From Leuconostoc pseudomesenteroides KCTC 3652 (lineage in GTDB: Bacteria; Bacillota; Bacilli; Lactobacillales; Lactobacillaceae), in assembly GCF_014634745.1 (NCBI RefSeq), contig NZ_BMBP01000003.1, positions 124,001-188,000 of the forward strand: a stretch of 64,000 bases of DNA. Reading direction: 5' to 3'. The notes under the pieces were generated by a model that worked only from the letters and a program-made list of their open reading frames with translations, did not search any database and was not told the DNA's origin. The position numbers and the translations under genes were made by a program. Below are positions 9,906 through 19,800 of this stretch, in pieces; positions within the stretch are counted from its first letter, which is position 1; each line of letters starts with the position of its first letter.

Positions 9906-9937
9906 CAAAAAAGCGAACCAGAATTAACTGATTCGCT
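9906..9937 (-). terminator. Rho-independent terminator of xpk
   Basis: Minus-strand stem AGCGAATCA / TGGTTCGCT with loop GTTAATTC, followed by TTTTTT, about 35 bp after the phosphoketolase stop. Confidence 0.85.
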
Positions 9938-9971
9938 TATTCTTTCACCAATGGCAAAGTCGCACTTTGTC

Positions 9972-12425
9972 TTACTTAAGTGCTGACCACTTCCAGTCAG
10001 TGAATTCTGCAATATCGCGTCCTTCATTACGAGTGACTTCGAAGTGCTTTGCCAATGTGTCATCCATCTTAGCGATAAATGTATCAGCGGCTGCTTGATC
10101 AATCTTACCATTTGCTGACAAGATTTCTGCTGCTTCCTTAGCTTGGTGGAAACGATCCAAGTGTGAGTACACACGCATGTCGTATGTCGTTGTGATGTCA
10201 CCATCTTCACGATAACCATGAACGTATACATCACCTTCAAACTTACGTTCGAAGAAGAATGATTCAATCAAATCTTCATACGCGTGGAAGCCAAAGATAA
10301 CTGGTGTTTCTGGTTGGAAGAACTTGTTAAATTCTTCGTCTGACAACTCACGTTCGTCGTTCATGTTAGGTTCTGACTTCTTCTGCAAACGTAGCAATTC
10401 AACAACGTTGACATAGCGGAACTTAACTTCTGGGAACGCTTGGTTGATTAACCACAAAGCGGCCAAAGTTTCGATTGTTGGTTCTGTACCAGCAGATGCA
10501 AATGTAATATCAACATCACCTGATGGAGCAGTAGATGCCCAATCAATAATCTTCAAACCTTCGTTAGCCAATACATCAGCTTCGTCAGCTGTAAACCATT
10601 GTTGACGTGGTTGCTTTGAAGCAATCAACAAGTTAACCTTATGACGTTCTGAGAAGGCACGTGCTTGAACAGCCAACAATGTGTTACCATCGGCTGGCAA
10701 GTATTCACGAATGAAGTTTGACTTCTTTTCAGCCAAGTGAGTCAATAGACCTGGATCTTGGTGAGTGTAACCATTGTGATCTTGTTGGAACGCAGTTGAC
10801 GTTGCAATCAAGTTCAATGATGGGTAATCATTACGCCATGCTTGTTCTGAAGCGTGACGCAACCACTTGAAGTGTTGTGTAATCATTGTGTCGACAACAC
10901 GTAAGAATGACTCGTATGAAGCAAAGATACCAACACGGCCAGTCAATGTGTAGCCTTCCAACCAACCTTCTGCTTGGTGTTCTGACAATTGCGCATCTAA
11001 GATACGTCCTTCAGGACCTTCATATTGATCATTTGGTTCTTTAACTTCTTCCATCCATTGACGGTTAGTTGTGTTAAAGAGGCTCCACAAACGGTTTGAC
11101 ATTGTTTCGTCAGGACCAAAGACACGGAATGATGTTGGGTTCAACTTCATAACTTCTTCCAAATAGTTTGAAAGTGTTGTCATGTCCATGTTTTGTGTTT
11201 GCTTTGGCAATTCTGTACCACGATTATCATCTGTGATATCGTTGGTAAATTGACGCCAATCAGGCAAAGTCAAGTCTTGCGCCTTTTCGCCACGACGACG
11301 ACCGCCGTTGGCAATTGGGTTAGCTGACATACGCTTGTCACCCTTAGGTGCAATTGCTTTCAATTCATCTTTCAATGAACCGTCTGCGTTGAACAATTCT
11401 TCTGGCTTGTATGAGTTCATCCACTCTTCGAATTGTGTCAAAGTTTCAAGCTTGTTTTGTGCCAAAGGCAATGGCACTTGGTGAGCTCGGAATGAGTTTT
11501 CGATTGGATCACCATTCTCATCATGTGTTGGACCACCCCAACCCTTTGGCAAACGAGCAATGATAACTGGCCATGCAGGAATTGTACCGTCTTGGTACTT
11601 GCCATTTTCACGCGCATCCTTTTGGATAGCTTGGATATCTTCAATTGCTTGATCCAAGACCTTGGCTGCTAATTCGTGATAAGCAGTGTAGTCATGAATG
11701 TCATCGTTTTCGATAAAGCGTGGTGAATAACCCAAACCTTCAAAAAACTTTGTGATTTCTTCATCAGACATACGTGAGAAAATTGTTGGGTTAGAAATCT
11801 TAAAGCCGTTCAAATCCAAAATAGGCAATACAGCACCATCGTTCTTGGCGTTCAAAAACTTTGTTGAGTGCCATGATGTCATTGATGGACCTGTTTCAGC
11901 TTCACCATCACCAACAACTGCAAAAGCAATTTGGTCTGGGTTGTCCAAAACAGCACCAAAGGCGTGTGATAATGAATAACCTAATTCACCACCTTCATGC
12001 AATGAACCTGGTGTTTGAGCTGTCATGTGCGATCCGATTCCACCTGGGAATGAGAAGCGCTTGAACAAACGGCTCATACCTGCCAAATCTTGTGTGATTT
12101 CTGGGTAATCTTCTGTATATTCGCCATCCAAATAAGCGTTTGTGACCATAACTTGACCACCGTGACCTGGACCACCGATATAGAACATGTTCAAATCATA
12201 CTTGTTGATCAAGCGGTTTGCATGGGCATACAAGAATGTTTGACCTGAAATAGTTCCCCAGTGACCGATTGGCTTTACTTTAACGTCTTCGGCTTGGATT
12301 GGTGTGTTTGTTACTGAGAACAATGGGTTGCTCTTCAAGAAGATCATCCCTGCTGACAAGTAGTTGGTTGCACGCCACCACTTATCAACGAGTTCTAAGT
12401 ACTCTTTTGAATCGAAATCTGCCAT
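9972..12425 (-). CDS. xpk: Xylulose-5-phosphate/fructose-6-phosphate phosphoketolase
   Basis: Key enzyme of heterolactic fermentation: cleaves xylulose 5-phosphate with phosphate into acetyl phosphate and glyceraldehyde 3-phosphate, using thiamine diphosphate and Mg2+. Length 817 aa, as expected. Signature segments include [10 protein letters not shown] at about 84-93, SFPGGIGSH at about 125, the ThDP/Mg motif GDGEAETGP at 172-180 and [12 protein letters not shown] in the middle domain. AAGGAG lies upstream of the ATG. The gene stands alone between its own promoter and terminator. Its codon choice is strongly biased, as expected of a highly expressed gene. Together with zwf in this window it marks obligate heterofermentation. 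Confidence 0.98.
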   Translation of the reverse strand: MADFDSKEYLELVDKWWRATNYLSAGMIFLKSNPLFSVTNTPIQAEDVKVKPIGHWGTISGQTFLYAHANRLINKYDLNMFYIGGPGHGGQVMVTNAYLDGEYTEDYPEITQDLAGMSRLFKRFSFPGGIGSHMTAQTPGSLHEGGELGYSLSHAFGAVLDNPDQIAFAVVGDGEAETGPSMTSWHSTKFLNAKNDGAVLPILDLNGFKISNPTIFSRMSDEEITKFFEGLGYSPRFIENDDIHDYTAYHELAAKVLDQAIEDIQAIQKDARENGKYQDGTIPAWPVIIARLPKGWGGPTHDENGDPIENSFRAHQVPLPLAQNKLETLTQFEEWMNSYKPEELFNADGSLKDELKAIAPKGDKRMSANPIANGGRRRGEKAQDLTLPDWRQFTNDITDDNRGTELPKQTQNMDMTTLSNYLEEVMKLNPTSFRVFGPDETMSNRLWSLFNTTNRQWMEEVKEPNDQYEGPEGRILDAQLSEHQAEGWLEGYTLTGRVGIFASYESFLRVVDTMITQHFKWLRHASEQAWRNDYPSLNLIATSTAFQQDHNGYTHQDPGLLTHLAEKKSNFIREYLPADGNTLLAVQARAFSERHKVNLLIASKQPRQQWFTADEADVLANEGLKIIDWASTAPSGDVDITFASAGTEPTIETLAALWLINQAFPEVKFRYVNVVELLRLQKKSEPNMNDERELSDEEFNKFFQPETPVIFGFHAYEDLIESFFFERKFEGDVYVHGYREDGDITTTYDMRVYSHLDRFHQAKEAAEILSANGKIDQAAADTFIAKMDDTLAKHFEVTRNEGRDIAEFTDWKWSALK

Positions 12426-12494
12426 GAGATTAAGTACTCCTTATTTTTTGAGAGAATCGTAAACCACGAATCTACTTCCGCTATTTACTCTTAC

Positions 12495-12523
12495 AGTATA
12501 ACTGATTTTAGTAGTGAGTTCAA
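12495..12523 (-). promoter_or_regulatory. Promoter of xpk
   Basis: Minus strand: TTGAAC, 17-bp spacer, TATACT. This gives a leader of about 60 nt before the AAGGAG and ATG of xpk. No cre-like site overlaps it. Confidence 0.75.
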
Positions 12524-12610
12524 GAAGAAAGATTAGATTGGTTCAGGTCTATTGTTATTTTGGTTGGCGCACATACATTTTTGGTACGGTCCAATTGATT
12601 GAAATGCCAT

Positions 12611-12631
12611 AAAAAAACTGCTAATCGCAGT
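12611..12631 (-). terminator. Rho-independent terminator of the gntR gene
   Basis: Minus strand reads ACTGC, loop, GCAGT, then TTTTTT. It starts a few bases after the GntR-family stop codon and separates that gene from xpk. Confidence 0.75.
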
Positions 12632-12634
12632 ATT

Positions 12635-13363
12635 TCATTCTGAGTCAAGGCTGACAAAGGCATTATAACGAAGATATTTATAGTGCAAACGCATTGTTGA
12701 AAATTCTAATGGCGTGCCGTCATCCATGAAAAAAATGCCTTCCATAATACCAACTGGTTCTTTTTCAGTGAGTTTTAACAGCTTTTGATCTTCTTTATTT
12801 GATGGTTCAGCCATAATTGTCATAAAGGACTTTGTGACCGAGCGATGTTTATTTTTTTCAATATATTCATACACTGAACCTGAAACAATATCACGATTTA
12901 AACCGGGTAAAACACTAATTGGCACATAGCCACGCTCAATCATAAATGGCACACCTTCTAAGCGACGCAATCGTTTTATTTCATAAACAAAATCACCCTC
13001 ATTTAAGAAAAGCGCTTGCTGTTGTTCTGGTGTTGCCGGAATGACTTTGAAATCTATTAATTCGATTGCCGGTGCTTTGCCGTCGACACGAAAAGAATCA
13101 GAGACACCAAGATTTGATCCTTCATGCTGAAAAATAGCGTGGTTCTTCAAATATAATGGATTGACAAAGGTACCACTACCTCGTTTTTTGAAAATAACCC
13201 CTTGTTGAACAAGCACATTGAGTGCTCTTTTGATTGACGAACGGGAAACATTGTACTGTTCAGCTAGTGATCGCTCATCTGGTAATTTCAAATTAGCAAA
13301 TTCGCCTTGATAAATTTTTTGTTTTAAGTCCGCTTGCACGGTCACATATATAGGTTCTGACAT
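12635..13363 (-). CDS. GntR/HutC-family transcriptional regulator with UTRA effector domain
   Basis: 242 aa. The N-terminal winged helix (about 5-70) contains LPDERSLAEQYNVSRSSIKRALN and the wing KKRGSGTFV. The C-terminal UTRA domain (about 95-235) has FVYEIKRLRRLEGVPFMIERGYVP, which binds small sugar-type effectors in relatives such as NagR/YvoA and TreR. No Shine-Dalgarno precedes the ATG, and the best promoter starts transcription only a few bases upstream, so the mRNA may be nearly leaderless. A palindrome between its -35 and -10 suggests autorepression. Target genes are unknown; xpk lies downstream but shows no copy of the operator. Confidence 0.9.
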   Translation of the reverse strand: MSEPIYVTVQADLKQKIYQGEFANLKLPDERSLAEQYNVSRSSIKRALNVLVQQGVIFKKRGSGTFVNPLYLKNHAIFQHEGSNLGVSDSFRVDGKAPAIELIDFKVIPATPEQQQALFLNEGDFVYEIKRLRRLEGVPFMIERGYVPISVLPGLNRDIVSGSVYEYIEKNKHRSVTKSFMTIMAEPSNKEDQKLLKLTEKEPVGIMEGIFFMDDGTPLEFSTMRLHYKYLRYNAFVSLDSE

Positions 13364-13373
13364 AATGTTAATA

Positions 13374-13402
13374 AGTATATCACATATTGGTCTGACCAGT
13401 CA
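13374..13402 (-). promoter_or_regulatory. Promoter of gntR with embedded palindromic operator
   Basis: Minus strand: TGACTG, 17-bp spacer, TATACT. The palindrome TGGTC-T-GACCA (13388-13398) lies between the two boxes. It resembles the TGGTnTAnACCA operators of HutC-type GntR regulators with one base pair removed from the centre, so the product probably represses its own gene. Confidence 0.6.
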
Positions 13403-13421
13403 TTTCATTGGTTGTTCCAAT

Positions 13422-13432
13422 TGTGGTAAAAT
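13422..13432 (+). promoter_or_regulatory. Extended -10 promoter of ybaK
   Basis: TGTGGTAAAAT fits the Gram-positive extended -10 TGTGnTAnAAT. The expected transcription start is at about 13439, the second of two candidate ATG codons. No Shine-Dalgarno is present, so a leaderless mRNA is likely. Confidence 0.5.
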
Positions 13433-13438
13433 ATGAGC

Positions 13439-13939
13439 ATGAGTAAAAAGAAAATGAAAAAAACATTGCCTGAACAGGTAATGGAGAAGCATAACATTCC
13501 ATATGAAGCACTGTCTCTCAACATTCTTGACAAATCAGAAGCCGAACGTGATGCTATTTTGGAAACGTTTCACGTGAAACATGATGATATCTACAAGACG
13601 TTAGCCGCAGAAGGTGACAAAACTGGTCCAATTGTTGCTGTTCTCCCTATTACATCACATTTATCGTTAAAAAAATTAGCCGCTGCTTCCGGTAATAAAA
13701 AAGTTAGCATGTTGCCACTAAAAGTATTACAAAAAACAACCGGCTACATTCACGGCGCCAATAATCCTGTCGGTATTTGGCAAAACAAGCACTTTCCAAT
13801 TTTCTTCGAACAAACTGCTCAAAAAGCACCATATATTTTGGTCAGTGGTGGTGAGTTAGGTCGCTCTGACAAAATTAATCCCGTAGATGTTGCATCGCTG
13901 GTTGGTGCCTCATTCGTAGATTTACTAGAAAATGACTGA
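13439..13939 (+). CDS. ybaK: YbaK/EbsC-family Cys-tRNA(Pro) deacylase
   Basis: 166 aa; trans-editing enzyme that removes cysteine wrongly attached to tRNA(Pro). YbaK-fold segments include VAVLPITSHLSLKKLAAASG, where the conserved lysine of the active site lies, and GYIHGANNPVGIW near the middle, corresponding to the family's G-x-x-x-P-x-G segment. C-terminal VSGGELGRSDKINPVDVASL is typical. I chose the second ATG because the -10 puts the transcript start there; an in-frame ATG at 13433 is the alternative. A near-perfect parS site lies inside the gene. It overlaps the next gene by 8 bp. Confidence 0.9.
   Translation: MSKKKMKKTLPEQVMEKHNIPYEALSLNILDKSEAERDAILETFHVKHDDIYKTLAAEGDKTGPIVAVLPITSHLSLKKLAAASGNKKVSMLPLKVLQKTTGYIHGANNPVGIWQNKHFPIFFEQTAQKAPYILVSGGELGRSDKINPVDVASLVGASFVDLLEND
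13566..13581. other. parS (ParB/Noc-type palindrome) inside ybaK
   Basis: CGTTTCACGTGAAACA matches the ParB/Spo0J site TGTTnCACGTGAAACA at all but the first base. It lies in coding sequence, where it encodes TFHVKH. A second, perfect copy is at 59934-59949. Confidence 0.7.
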
Positions 13940-14480
13940 TTGGCTAAACACGGTGGGTGAGCAGCTACTTTTTTTCTTTATCCTGCCAATTACTGTTGTT
14001 TATTTAGTAGGCAGTCTCTCATCTTACTTAACGGATCAACTCAATCGGTGGCTAGGTTATGCCCTCACAGCTATTTTAAGTTTTTTTGGCGTCGTCATAC
14101 ACGAATTAAGCCACTTGACTGTCGCCTTGATTTTTCGACATCACATTGTCAGCTTTTGTCTCTGGCAAATCAGTGATGATGGCATATTAGGCTATGTTAA
14201 TCGCGAATATAATCCCAAAAGCTACTATCAACGACTGGGTAATTTTTTTATTAGTTTAGCACCAATTCTCGGAATATGCCTAACTATTTGGTTCTTGTTA
14301 TCTTTTGGCTGGGTTACTGGTTGGCACATTAGAAACATCATTATTATCTTCATTTTAGTCAGTCTGTTGTTAGGATTCCATCTTTCTCAGGCTGATTGGC
14401 AAAATTTTTGGCGAGGAACACCTTTCTATTTGGCTCTCATCCTTATCATTTCGACCGTTAAATATATATTTTTCCAATAA
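13932..14480 (+). CDS. Integral membrane protein with HExxH motif (putative M50-like metalloprotease)
   Basis: 182 aa with about four or five membrane segments. HELSH occurs inside a hydrophobic segment (FFGVVIHELSHLTVALI, about residues 53-69), as in membrane-embedded site-2-type proteases. A second motif of that family (NPDG-like) is not obvious, so the peptidase role is a suggestion. It overlaps ybaK by 8 bp and so is probably co-transcribed. A shared terminator with the convergent dnaC gene follows at once. I do not recognise a named family. Confidence 0.75.
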   Translation: MTDWLNTVGEQLLFFFILPITVVYLVGSLSSYLTDQLNRWLGYALTAILSFFGVVIHELSHLTVALIFRHHIVSFCLWQISDDGILGYVNREYNPKSYYQRLGNFFISLAPILGICLTIWFLLSFGWVTGWHIRNIIIIFILVSLLLGFHLSQADWQNFWRGTPFYLALILIISTVKYIFFQ

Positions 14481-14503
14481 AAAAGCGCAGATGCGCTTTT
14501 TTT
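14480..14503. terminator. Bidirectional terminator between the HExxH gene and dnaC
   Basis: AAAAGCGCA, two-base loop, TGCGCTTTT with A and T runs on both sides, exactly between two convergent stop codons. Confidence 0.85.
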
Positions 14504-15965
14504 ACCAACCAGAACTCATGTCTGGAACGCCAGCATTCATATCATCACGATACAATGGTGCCATGGCATTAAATTTGAAAGTTGGCTTATTAAACATCAA
14601 TGTTGCAGTTCCTCGTGCACCAGCACGATTCTTTTCAAAAATTACTTCAATTGGTACTGCTTCTTGTTCTTCACGTGGATCCCCTTCGCCATCTTCACCG
14701 TCATCACGAGAATAATCATCACGATACAGAAAAGCAACAATATCAGCATCTTGTTCGATAGAACCTGAATCACGCAAGTCAGAAAGAATTGGACGTTTAT
14801 CTGTACGTTGTTCCACGCCACGGCTCAACTGGGCAAGTGCTATGATGGGTGTGCTTAATTCTTTTGCTAATTTTTTAATCGATCTTGATACTTCAGAAAC
14901 TGCTTGTTGACGGCTTTCGGTGTTATTTGACTCAATCAAGCCTAAATAATCAATGACAACAAGTCCGATTGGGTGTGGATTTTGCACACGTTCTTCCGGT
15001 GACATTTCATTCAACAAATCACGTTCAAGTTGATGCAATTTTGCACTAATTTGATTGATTTTAATACCTGCGGTATCGTCCATGTAGATTTGCATTTGTG
15101 CCAAAGATTGCATCGCCAATGTGAGTGCTTGCCAATCTTCTTGCGTCATTTGTCCCGTTGTCAAATGGTTAGAATCAATAGATCCTTCACCAGCTAATAA
15201 CCGACCAACAATGTCTGTCGCACTCATTTCCATTTCAAAAATAACGACAGGTACTTGTTCATTTTTTGCCACATTACGCGCAATATTAAGTACAAACGCT
15301 GTTTTACCAACTGCTGGACGAGCACCAAAAACAATCATTTGATCATTACGAAAACCGTGTGTTATTTTATCCATTTCTGGAAATCCTGTGGATAAACCAA
15401 CAACATCACTGTCATTTTTCACAGCCTCATCTAGATTAGCCTGATATTCGCGGATAACATCTTTAATTTTTCGAAAATCCTCACTACCTCTATTTTCGGC
15501 AATGGTATCGATACTACGCGATAATTGGTCTAGTAGATCTTCACTTGGTTCTGCTGCATCATAAGCTAACGACATGCTACGTGTTAACGTATCAATCATT
15601 TTGCGTAAAATTGCTTTCTCTCGGACGATATTAGCATAATGTTTTAAGTTGGCTGCAGAAGCCGTCGATTCAGATATTTCTGCCAAATAGGGCATGCCAC
15701 CAACATTATCAAGTTGCTGCATGCTGTTCAATTTGTCCTGCAATGTCAACATATCAATGGGACGGTTATCCTCAATCAAGGATTGCATTGCCTTAAAAAT
15801 GGTTTGGTTGGCTTGTCGATAGAAATCGTCCGGTGCCAAAATTGCACTTGCCTCAATCATGGCGTTCTCTGATTTGACATCAAAAAAGATGGCGCCAAGC
15901 ACTGCTCGTTCAGCGTCAATATCTTGTGGCACCTGCCGATATTCATTTGATACCGGATTATCCAT
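14502..15965 (-). CDS. dnaC: Replicative DNA helicase (DnaB-type, DnaC in Firmicutes)
   Basis: 487 aa. The N-terminal DnaB domain (about 10-115) contains DIDAERAVLGAIF. The RecA-like C-terminal ATPase has Walker A GARPAVGKT at 214-222, Walker B VVIDYLGLI, and the sensor segment LAQLSRGVEQRTDKRP with DLRDSGSIEQDAD. It unwinds DNA at the replication fork as a hexameric ring. It follows rplI closely (start at 15965, rplI stop at 15967), in the common Firmicute order gdpP-rplI-dnaC. The C-terminal region has an acidic stretch (YSRDDGEDGEGDPREEQE) in the usual position of a variable loop. Confidence 0.98.
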   Translation of the reverse strand: MDNPVSNEYRQVPQDIDAERAVLGAIFFDVKSENAMIEASAILAPDDFYRQANQTIFKAMQSLIEDNRPIDMLTLQDKLNSMQQLDNVGGMPYLAEISESTASAANLKHYANIVREKAILRKMIDTLTRSMSLAYDAAEPSEDLLDQLSRSIDTIAENRGSEDFRKIKDVIREYQANLDEAVKNDSDVVGLSTGFPEMDKITHGFRNDQMIVFGARPAVGKTAFVLNIARNVAKNEQVPVVIFEMEMSATDIVGRLLAGEGSIDSNHLTTGQMTQEDWQALTLAMQSLAQMQIYMDDTAGIKINQISAKLHQLERDLLNEMSPEERVQNPHPIGLVVIDYLGLIESNNTESRQQAVSEVSRSIKKLAKELSTPIIALAQLSRGVEQRTDKRPILSDLRDSGSIEQDADIVAFLYRDDYSRDDGEDGEGDPREEQEAVPIEVIFEKNRAGARGTATLMFNKPTFKFNAMAPLYRDDMNAGVPDMSSGW

Positions 15966-15966
15966 C

Positions 15967-16419
15967 TTAACCCTCGCTTACATGCACACGCAAGTTAGCT
16001 GTCACTTGACGATGAAGCTTAACAGGGACATTCGTATAGCCCAAAGCATGAATTGGTTGGTTGAGTACCATCTTACGTTTGTCAATCTTAATTTGATATT
16101 GCTTTTCCAGTCCGGCAGCAATTTGTTTGGTGGATATTGCACCAAATAAACGCCCATCAGCGCCTGACTTACCAGTCAATTCAACAACTGTTTTCTCGTC
16201 CTCAAAGAACTGAGCCAACTTTTGTGCTTCTGCTAACTCTTCCGCAGAGGCTTTTTCTTCTGCCTTTTGGCGGCCCTTAACTGCACCTAAATTCTTGCCC
16301 GTCGCCGGCTCAGCTTTTTTATTTTTTATCAAAAAATTATTGGCATAACCATCAGGAACATCCTTGACTTCACCTTTTTTACCGCGACCTTTAACATCTT
16401 CTAAAAATACAACTTTCAT
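15967..16419 (-). CDS. rplI: 50S ribosomal protein L9
   Basis: 150 aa. N-terminal rRNA-binding domain with [17 protein letters not shown]-like start ([17 protein letters not shown]) and the GYANNFLI motif, a lysine/glutamate-rich connecting helix at about 40-75, and a C-terminal domain ending in LRVHVSEG. Located between gdpP and dnaC with gaps of 10 bp and 1 bp. Confidence 0.98.
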   Translation of the reverse strand: MKVVFLEDVKGRGKKGEVKDVPDGYANNFLIKNKKAEPATGKNLGAVKGRQKAEEKASAEELAEAQKLAQFFEDEKTVVELTGKSGADGRLFGAISTKQIAAGLEKQYQIKIDKRKMVLNQPIHALGYTNVPVKLHRQVTANLRVHVSEG

Positions 16420-16429
16420 TTTTAAAACC

Positions 16430-18457
16430 TCATTCTTCTTTTTGTTCAGTCAATACGTCTAACAATTGTTGTTTCACTTCATCAGTCGTGACATCAGCAA
16501 TTTGTGTGGCAGCATTAGATAAATGGCCACCACCACCGAGGGCCTCCATCACACGTTGAACATTACGCTCACCAGTTGAACGTGCGGAAATTCCAACACG
16601 ACCATCTTGACGCTTAGTAATCACAAATGAAGCATCAACGCCGCTGATTTGCAACAGTTCGTCGGCTGCTTGAGCCGTAATTAGCCCCGAATAATTATTC
16701 TGGTTTTCACCGGTCACAATCGCATTACCATCCTGAATCTCTGCTAAGTTAATCAAGTGGGTTCGTGCTTTGAAATCCGTAAACTTTTCTTTCATAAACG
16801 ACTGAATTAGATTACTATCCGCACCATTGGCACGCAAATAACTTGCTGCATCAAAAGTACGTGAACCGGTACGTAAAGTAAAGTTTTTTGTGTCAATCTG
16901 GATACCACCAAGCATTGCTGTGGCTTCAATTTTTGTAATTGGCGCATTTGACTGATCTTGGTACTGCAACAATTCAACCACTAACTCCGAAGTTGATGAT
17001 GCGTATGGTTCAATATAAGACATTAACGGTTTATCTTTTAACCCTTGCTCAGCCAGACGGTGATGGTCAATAACAACGACACGATTTCCTAGTCGTGCCA
17101 ATAATTGTGATGCACCCGATATATTAGTGTTAGCGTGATCAACCAAAACGAGTAACGTATTATCGCGTACTAATTTAAGCGCGCGCGTTTCATCAATAAT
17201 GGAATCATTAATATTTGATCCGGGTGCTACAAAGTCAGCAGGACTTTTTCTAAGTTCGGCCAGTAATAATTTGATATCACTGTATACTTGCTTTTCATCT
17301 ATCACGAGAAACGCCGGTTTGTTTTTGGTTTGGGCTAGTCGCCATACGCCTAATCCAGCACCGACTGAATCAAGATCTGGCATCGCATGACCCGCAATCA
17401 TAATGTTATCAGCCTGTTCAATTAACTCAGATATGGTCTGCGAAACCATGCGCGCACGAACGCGAGTCCGCTTTTCCATAGGGTTGGTAGCACCACCATA
17501 AAAACGTGCTGCCGAATCCTCAGCCTTAACGACGACTTGATCGCCACCACGCCCCAACGCCAAGTCAAGATTAGTTTGCGCTAGTTTTGCCAGCTGATTA
17601 ATATCTGGCGTGCCATAGGCAATACCAATTGATAAAGTGACCGGTAAGTTTTGTTGGGCTGTTGCTTCACGAATCGCCTTCAAAACACTGAACTTGTCAG
17701 CTTCCGCCTCTTCCAAGGCAGATTGATAACCAAACATCACGTAATGCACTGTGTTTAAGCGACGAATATAGATTTGATGATCTGCTGCCCAATCGGATAA
17801 TGAGCGCGTGACAAATGTGCGTAACGTTGAGGTCTCTGATTCACTCATCCCCTCAGTTACTTCCTCATAATTATCCACCGATACCAAACCGCTGAACAAT
17901 TGATGATCCTCATATTGTTTAGCAATGGCAGCATATTCACTGATGTCCATTAAATAAATAACCCGTAAATTTTGTTGAACAAATAATGAAAACTGTCGCT
18001 CTTGCCAAGTAATGGTGTTCGTGTCAGACGAATCAGCATAATTGTTAATTTCCTGCGCAAGCGTACTATCAAGTTCTGATAATTCCAAACCTAGCACATC
18101 TCTTTTGTCCAAATAAGACTGCATATAGGGGTTAATCCAGTCAATTTTTTGGTCTTGGTTCAGTAATATAATACCAATTGGCATACGAATCAAAGCTTCT
18201 TGTTCACTACGGGCAATACGATAACCTAATCCTGATAAGTATTCTTGCGCGTTTTCGCTAACCTCTTTGAACGCTTGCCCACTGAAGACAAGTCCAATCA
18301 CAACTACCACCAACCAAATTAAACCAAATATCCAGTTAATGATTACCGCAAAAACAACACTCATCACACTCGCCACTAATAGCAGCAAGGCAACCGTGCC
18401 TAATTTTGTATTCTGGAAAAAAATAGGTAAATTTTTAAAATTAAAAAATCGTTTCAC
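16430..18457 (-). CDS. gdpP: GdpP cyclic-di-AMP phosphodiesterase
   Basis: 675 aa membrane protein that hydrolyses c-di-AMP to pApA and so controls potassium uptake, osmotic balance and wall stress. Two TM segments lie at about 18-60. A PAS-like domain follows ([19 protein letters not shown], about 92-150), then a degenerate GGDEF domain at about 180-305, then DHH/DHHA1 domains. Catalytic motifs are [19 protein letters not shown] and [12 protein letters not shown], with [10 protein letters not shown] near the C-terminus. Order gdpP-rplI-dnaC is conserved in Firmicutes. Confidence 0.97.
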   Translation of the reverse strand: MKRFFNFKNLPIFFQNTKLGTVALLLLVASVMSVVFAVIINWIFGLIWLVVVVIGLVFSGQAFKEVSENAQEYLSGLGYRIARSEQEALIRMPIGIILLNQDQKIDWINPYMQSYLDKRDVLGLELSELDSTLAQEINNYADSSDTNTITWQERQFSLFVQQNLRVIYLMDISEYAAIAKQYEDHQLFSGLVSVDNYEEVTEGMSESETSTLRTFVTRSLSDWAADHQIYIRRLNTVHYVMFGYQSALEEAEADKFSVLKAIREATAQQNLPVTLSIGIAYGTPDINQLAKLAQTNLDLALGRGGDQVVVKAEDSAARFYGGATNPMEKRTRVRARMVSQTISELIEQADNIMIAGHAMPDLDSVGAGLGVWRLAQTKNKPAFLVIDEKQVYSDIKLLLAELRKSPADFVAPGSNINDSIIDETRALKLVRDNTLLVLVDHANTNISGASQLLARLGNRVVVIDHHRLAEQGLKDKPLMSYIEPYASSTSELVVELLQYQDQSNAPITKIEATAMLGGIQIDTKNFTLRTGSRTFDAASYLRANGADSNLIQSFMKEKFTDFKARTHLINLAEIQDGNAIVTGENQNNYSGLITAQAADELLQISGVDASFVITKRQDGRVGISARSTGERNVQRVMEALGGGGHLSNAATQIADVTTDEVKQQLLDVLTEQKEE

Positions 18458-18544
18458 GCGTTACTCCTCGTAACTTTCATATCTACTATTTTACCACAGG
18501 GTGGCCTGTGGTTAAAATGAGATAATCTCGTCAAAAATACAACA

Positions 18545-18572
18545 AAAAAAAGCCCAAGAATCACTTCTTGGG
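18545..18572 (-). terminator. Rho-independent terminator after rpsR
   Basis: Minus strand CCCAAGAA, loop GTGA, TTCTTGGG, then a run of eight T, ending the rpsF-ssb-rpsR operon before gdpP. Confidence 0.9.
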
Positions 18573-18584
18573 TTTTAAGCTGAA

Positions 18585-18869
18585 TTAGTCTTCCGTAACG
18601 AAAGGCAACAAAGCCATGATACGAGCACGCTTGATAGCAGTTGTTACCTTGCGTTGGTTCTTGGCAGAAGTACCAGTTACACGACGTGGCAAAATCTTAC
18701 CACGTTCTGAAATGAAACGCTCCAACAATTCAGTGTTCTTGTAGTCGACGTATTCGATGTGATTAGCAGCGATAAAATCAACCTTACGACGACGACGTGG
18801 GCCGCCTTGTGGACGACGTGAACGTTGTGGACGTTCAGAGTTTTGTGGACGTGAGTTTTGTTCTGACAT
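18585..18869 (-). CDS. rpsR: 30S ribosomal protein S18
   Basis: 94 aa. The N-terminal tail is rich in Arg, Gln and Gly and longer than in many bacteria (about 25 extra residues). The core matches S18: [33 protein letters not shown] and [20 protein letters not shown]. It lacks zinc-binding cysteines. Last gene of rpsF-ssb-rpsR. Confidence 0.97.
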   Translation of the reverse strand: MSEQNSRPQNSERPQRSRRPQGGPRRRRKVDFIAANHIEYVDYKNTELLERFISERGKILPRRVTGTSAKNQRKVTTAIKRARIMALLPFVTED

Positions 18870-18901
18870 AATAAAGCTCCTTTCTTAGTGTTTAATTTAA
18901 T

Positions 18902-19465
18902 TTAAAATGGTAAATCATCATCTGATATATCAATTTCAGTGTTGCCACTAGCCGCAAATGGGTTAGGTGCATCTTTTTCAGCGGCTGCTGACTTGTTAGC
19001 TGAACCTTGGTTCGCACTAGCAAAAGGATCAACACCACTAAACGAATTATCATTACCGCCAAATGAATGATCATTTGAACCATTATTATAGCCACCCGCA
19101 TTGCTATTTGAAGAGCCGTTTTGTGCACGACGCTTTTCACTTTCAGCACGGGATTCTAGTAATGAGAAATTATCCGCAACAACTTCGGTCACGTAAACAC
19201 GTTGACCTGCATTGTTTTCATAATTTCTTGTTTGCAAACGACCTTCAATCGCAACAAGTGCGCCTTTTCCAGTGAAGTTAGCAAAATTTTCAGCTGCTTT
19301 ACGCCAAATAACTGCGTTAATAAAGTCAGCTTCGCGTTCACCACTTGCGTTAGTGAACTGACGGTTAACCGCCAAGCTAAACGTGCCGACAGCTACACCC
19401 GATTGGGTATAACGTAATTCCACATCGCGGGTCAATCGCCCAATCAATACTACTCGATTAATCAT
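18902..19465 (-). CDS. ssb: Single-stranded DNA-binding protein
   Basis: 187 aa. OB-fold domain at about 1-110 (MINRVVLIGRLTRDVELRYT and INAVIWRKAAENFANFTGKG). A glycine/asparagine-rich linker follows, then the acidic C-terminal tail DISDDDLPF, which recruits partner proteins. It sits between rpsF and rpsR, the classical Firmicute order. It coats single-stranded DNA during replication and repair. Confidence 0.98.
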   Translation of the reverse strand: MINRVVLIGRLTRDVELRYTQSGVAVGTFSLAVNRQFTNASGEREADFINAVIWRKAAENFANFTGKGALVAIEGRLQTRNYENNAGQRVYVTEVVADNFSLLESRAESEKRRAQNGSSNSNAGGYNNGSNDHSFGGNDNSFSGVDPFASANQGSANKSAAAEKDAPNPFAASGNTEIDISDDDLPF

Positions 19466-19496
19466 TTAAAAGCTCCTTTCCCAGTGGAAATTCAGA

Positions 19497-19793
19497 TTAC
19501 TCTGCGTCGCGCTTAACAATCATGTGACGTAAGATATCTTGTGAGATCTTAGCCAAACGATCAAATTCATTAGTAGCAGCATCGCCTTCAGCTGTAAAGT
19601 TGATAATGTGGTAAGTACCTTCACGGTAACCAGCAATTTCGTAAGCAAAGCGGCGTGTTGCCCAATCTGCTGACTTTTGAATTGTTGCACCGTTGTTTGT
19701 CAAAATGCCGTCAAAACGCTCAACAAGCGTCTTTTTTGCATCCGCATCCAAGTCAGGGCGAACAATATAAGTCAATTCGTATGATGTAGCCAT
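19497..19793 (-). CDS. rpsF: 30S ribosomal protein S6
   Basis: 98 aa. [44 protein letters not shown] and the C-terminal [17 protein letters not shown] are S6 signatures. A strong AAGGAGG precedes the ATG. First gene of the rpsF-ssb-rpsR operon; it binds S18 in the 30S platform. Confidence 0.98.
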   Translation of the reverse strand: MATSYELTYIVRPDLDADAKKTLVERFDGILTNNGATIQKSADWATRRFAYEIAGYREGTYHIINFTAEGDAATNEFDRLAKISQDILRHMIVKRDAE

Positions 19794-19800
19794 TGTATTT

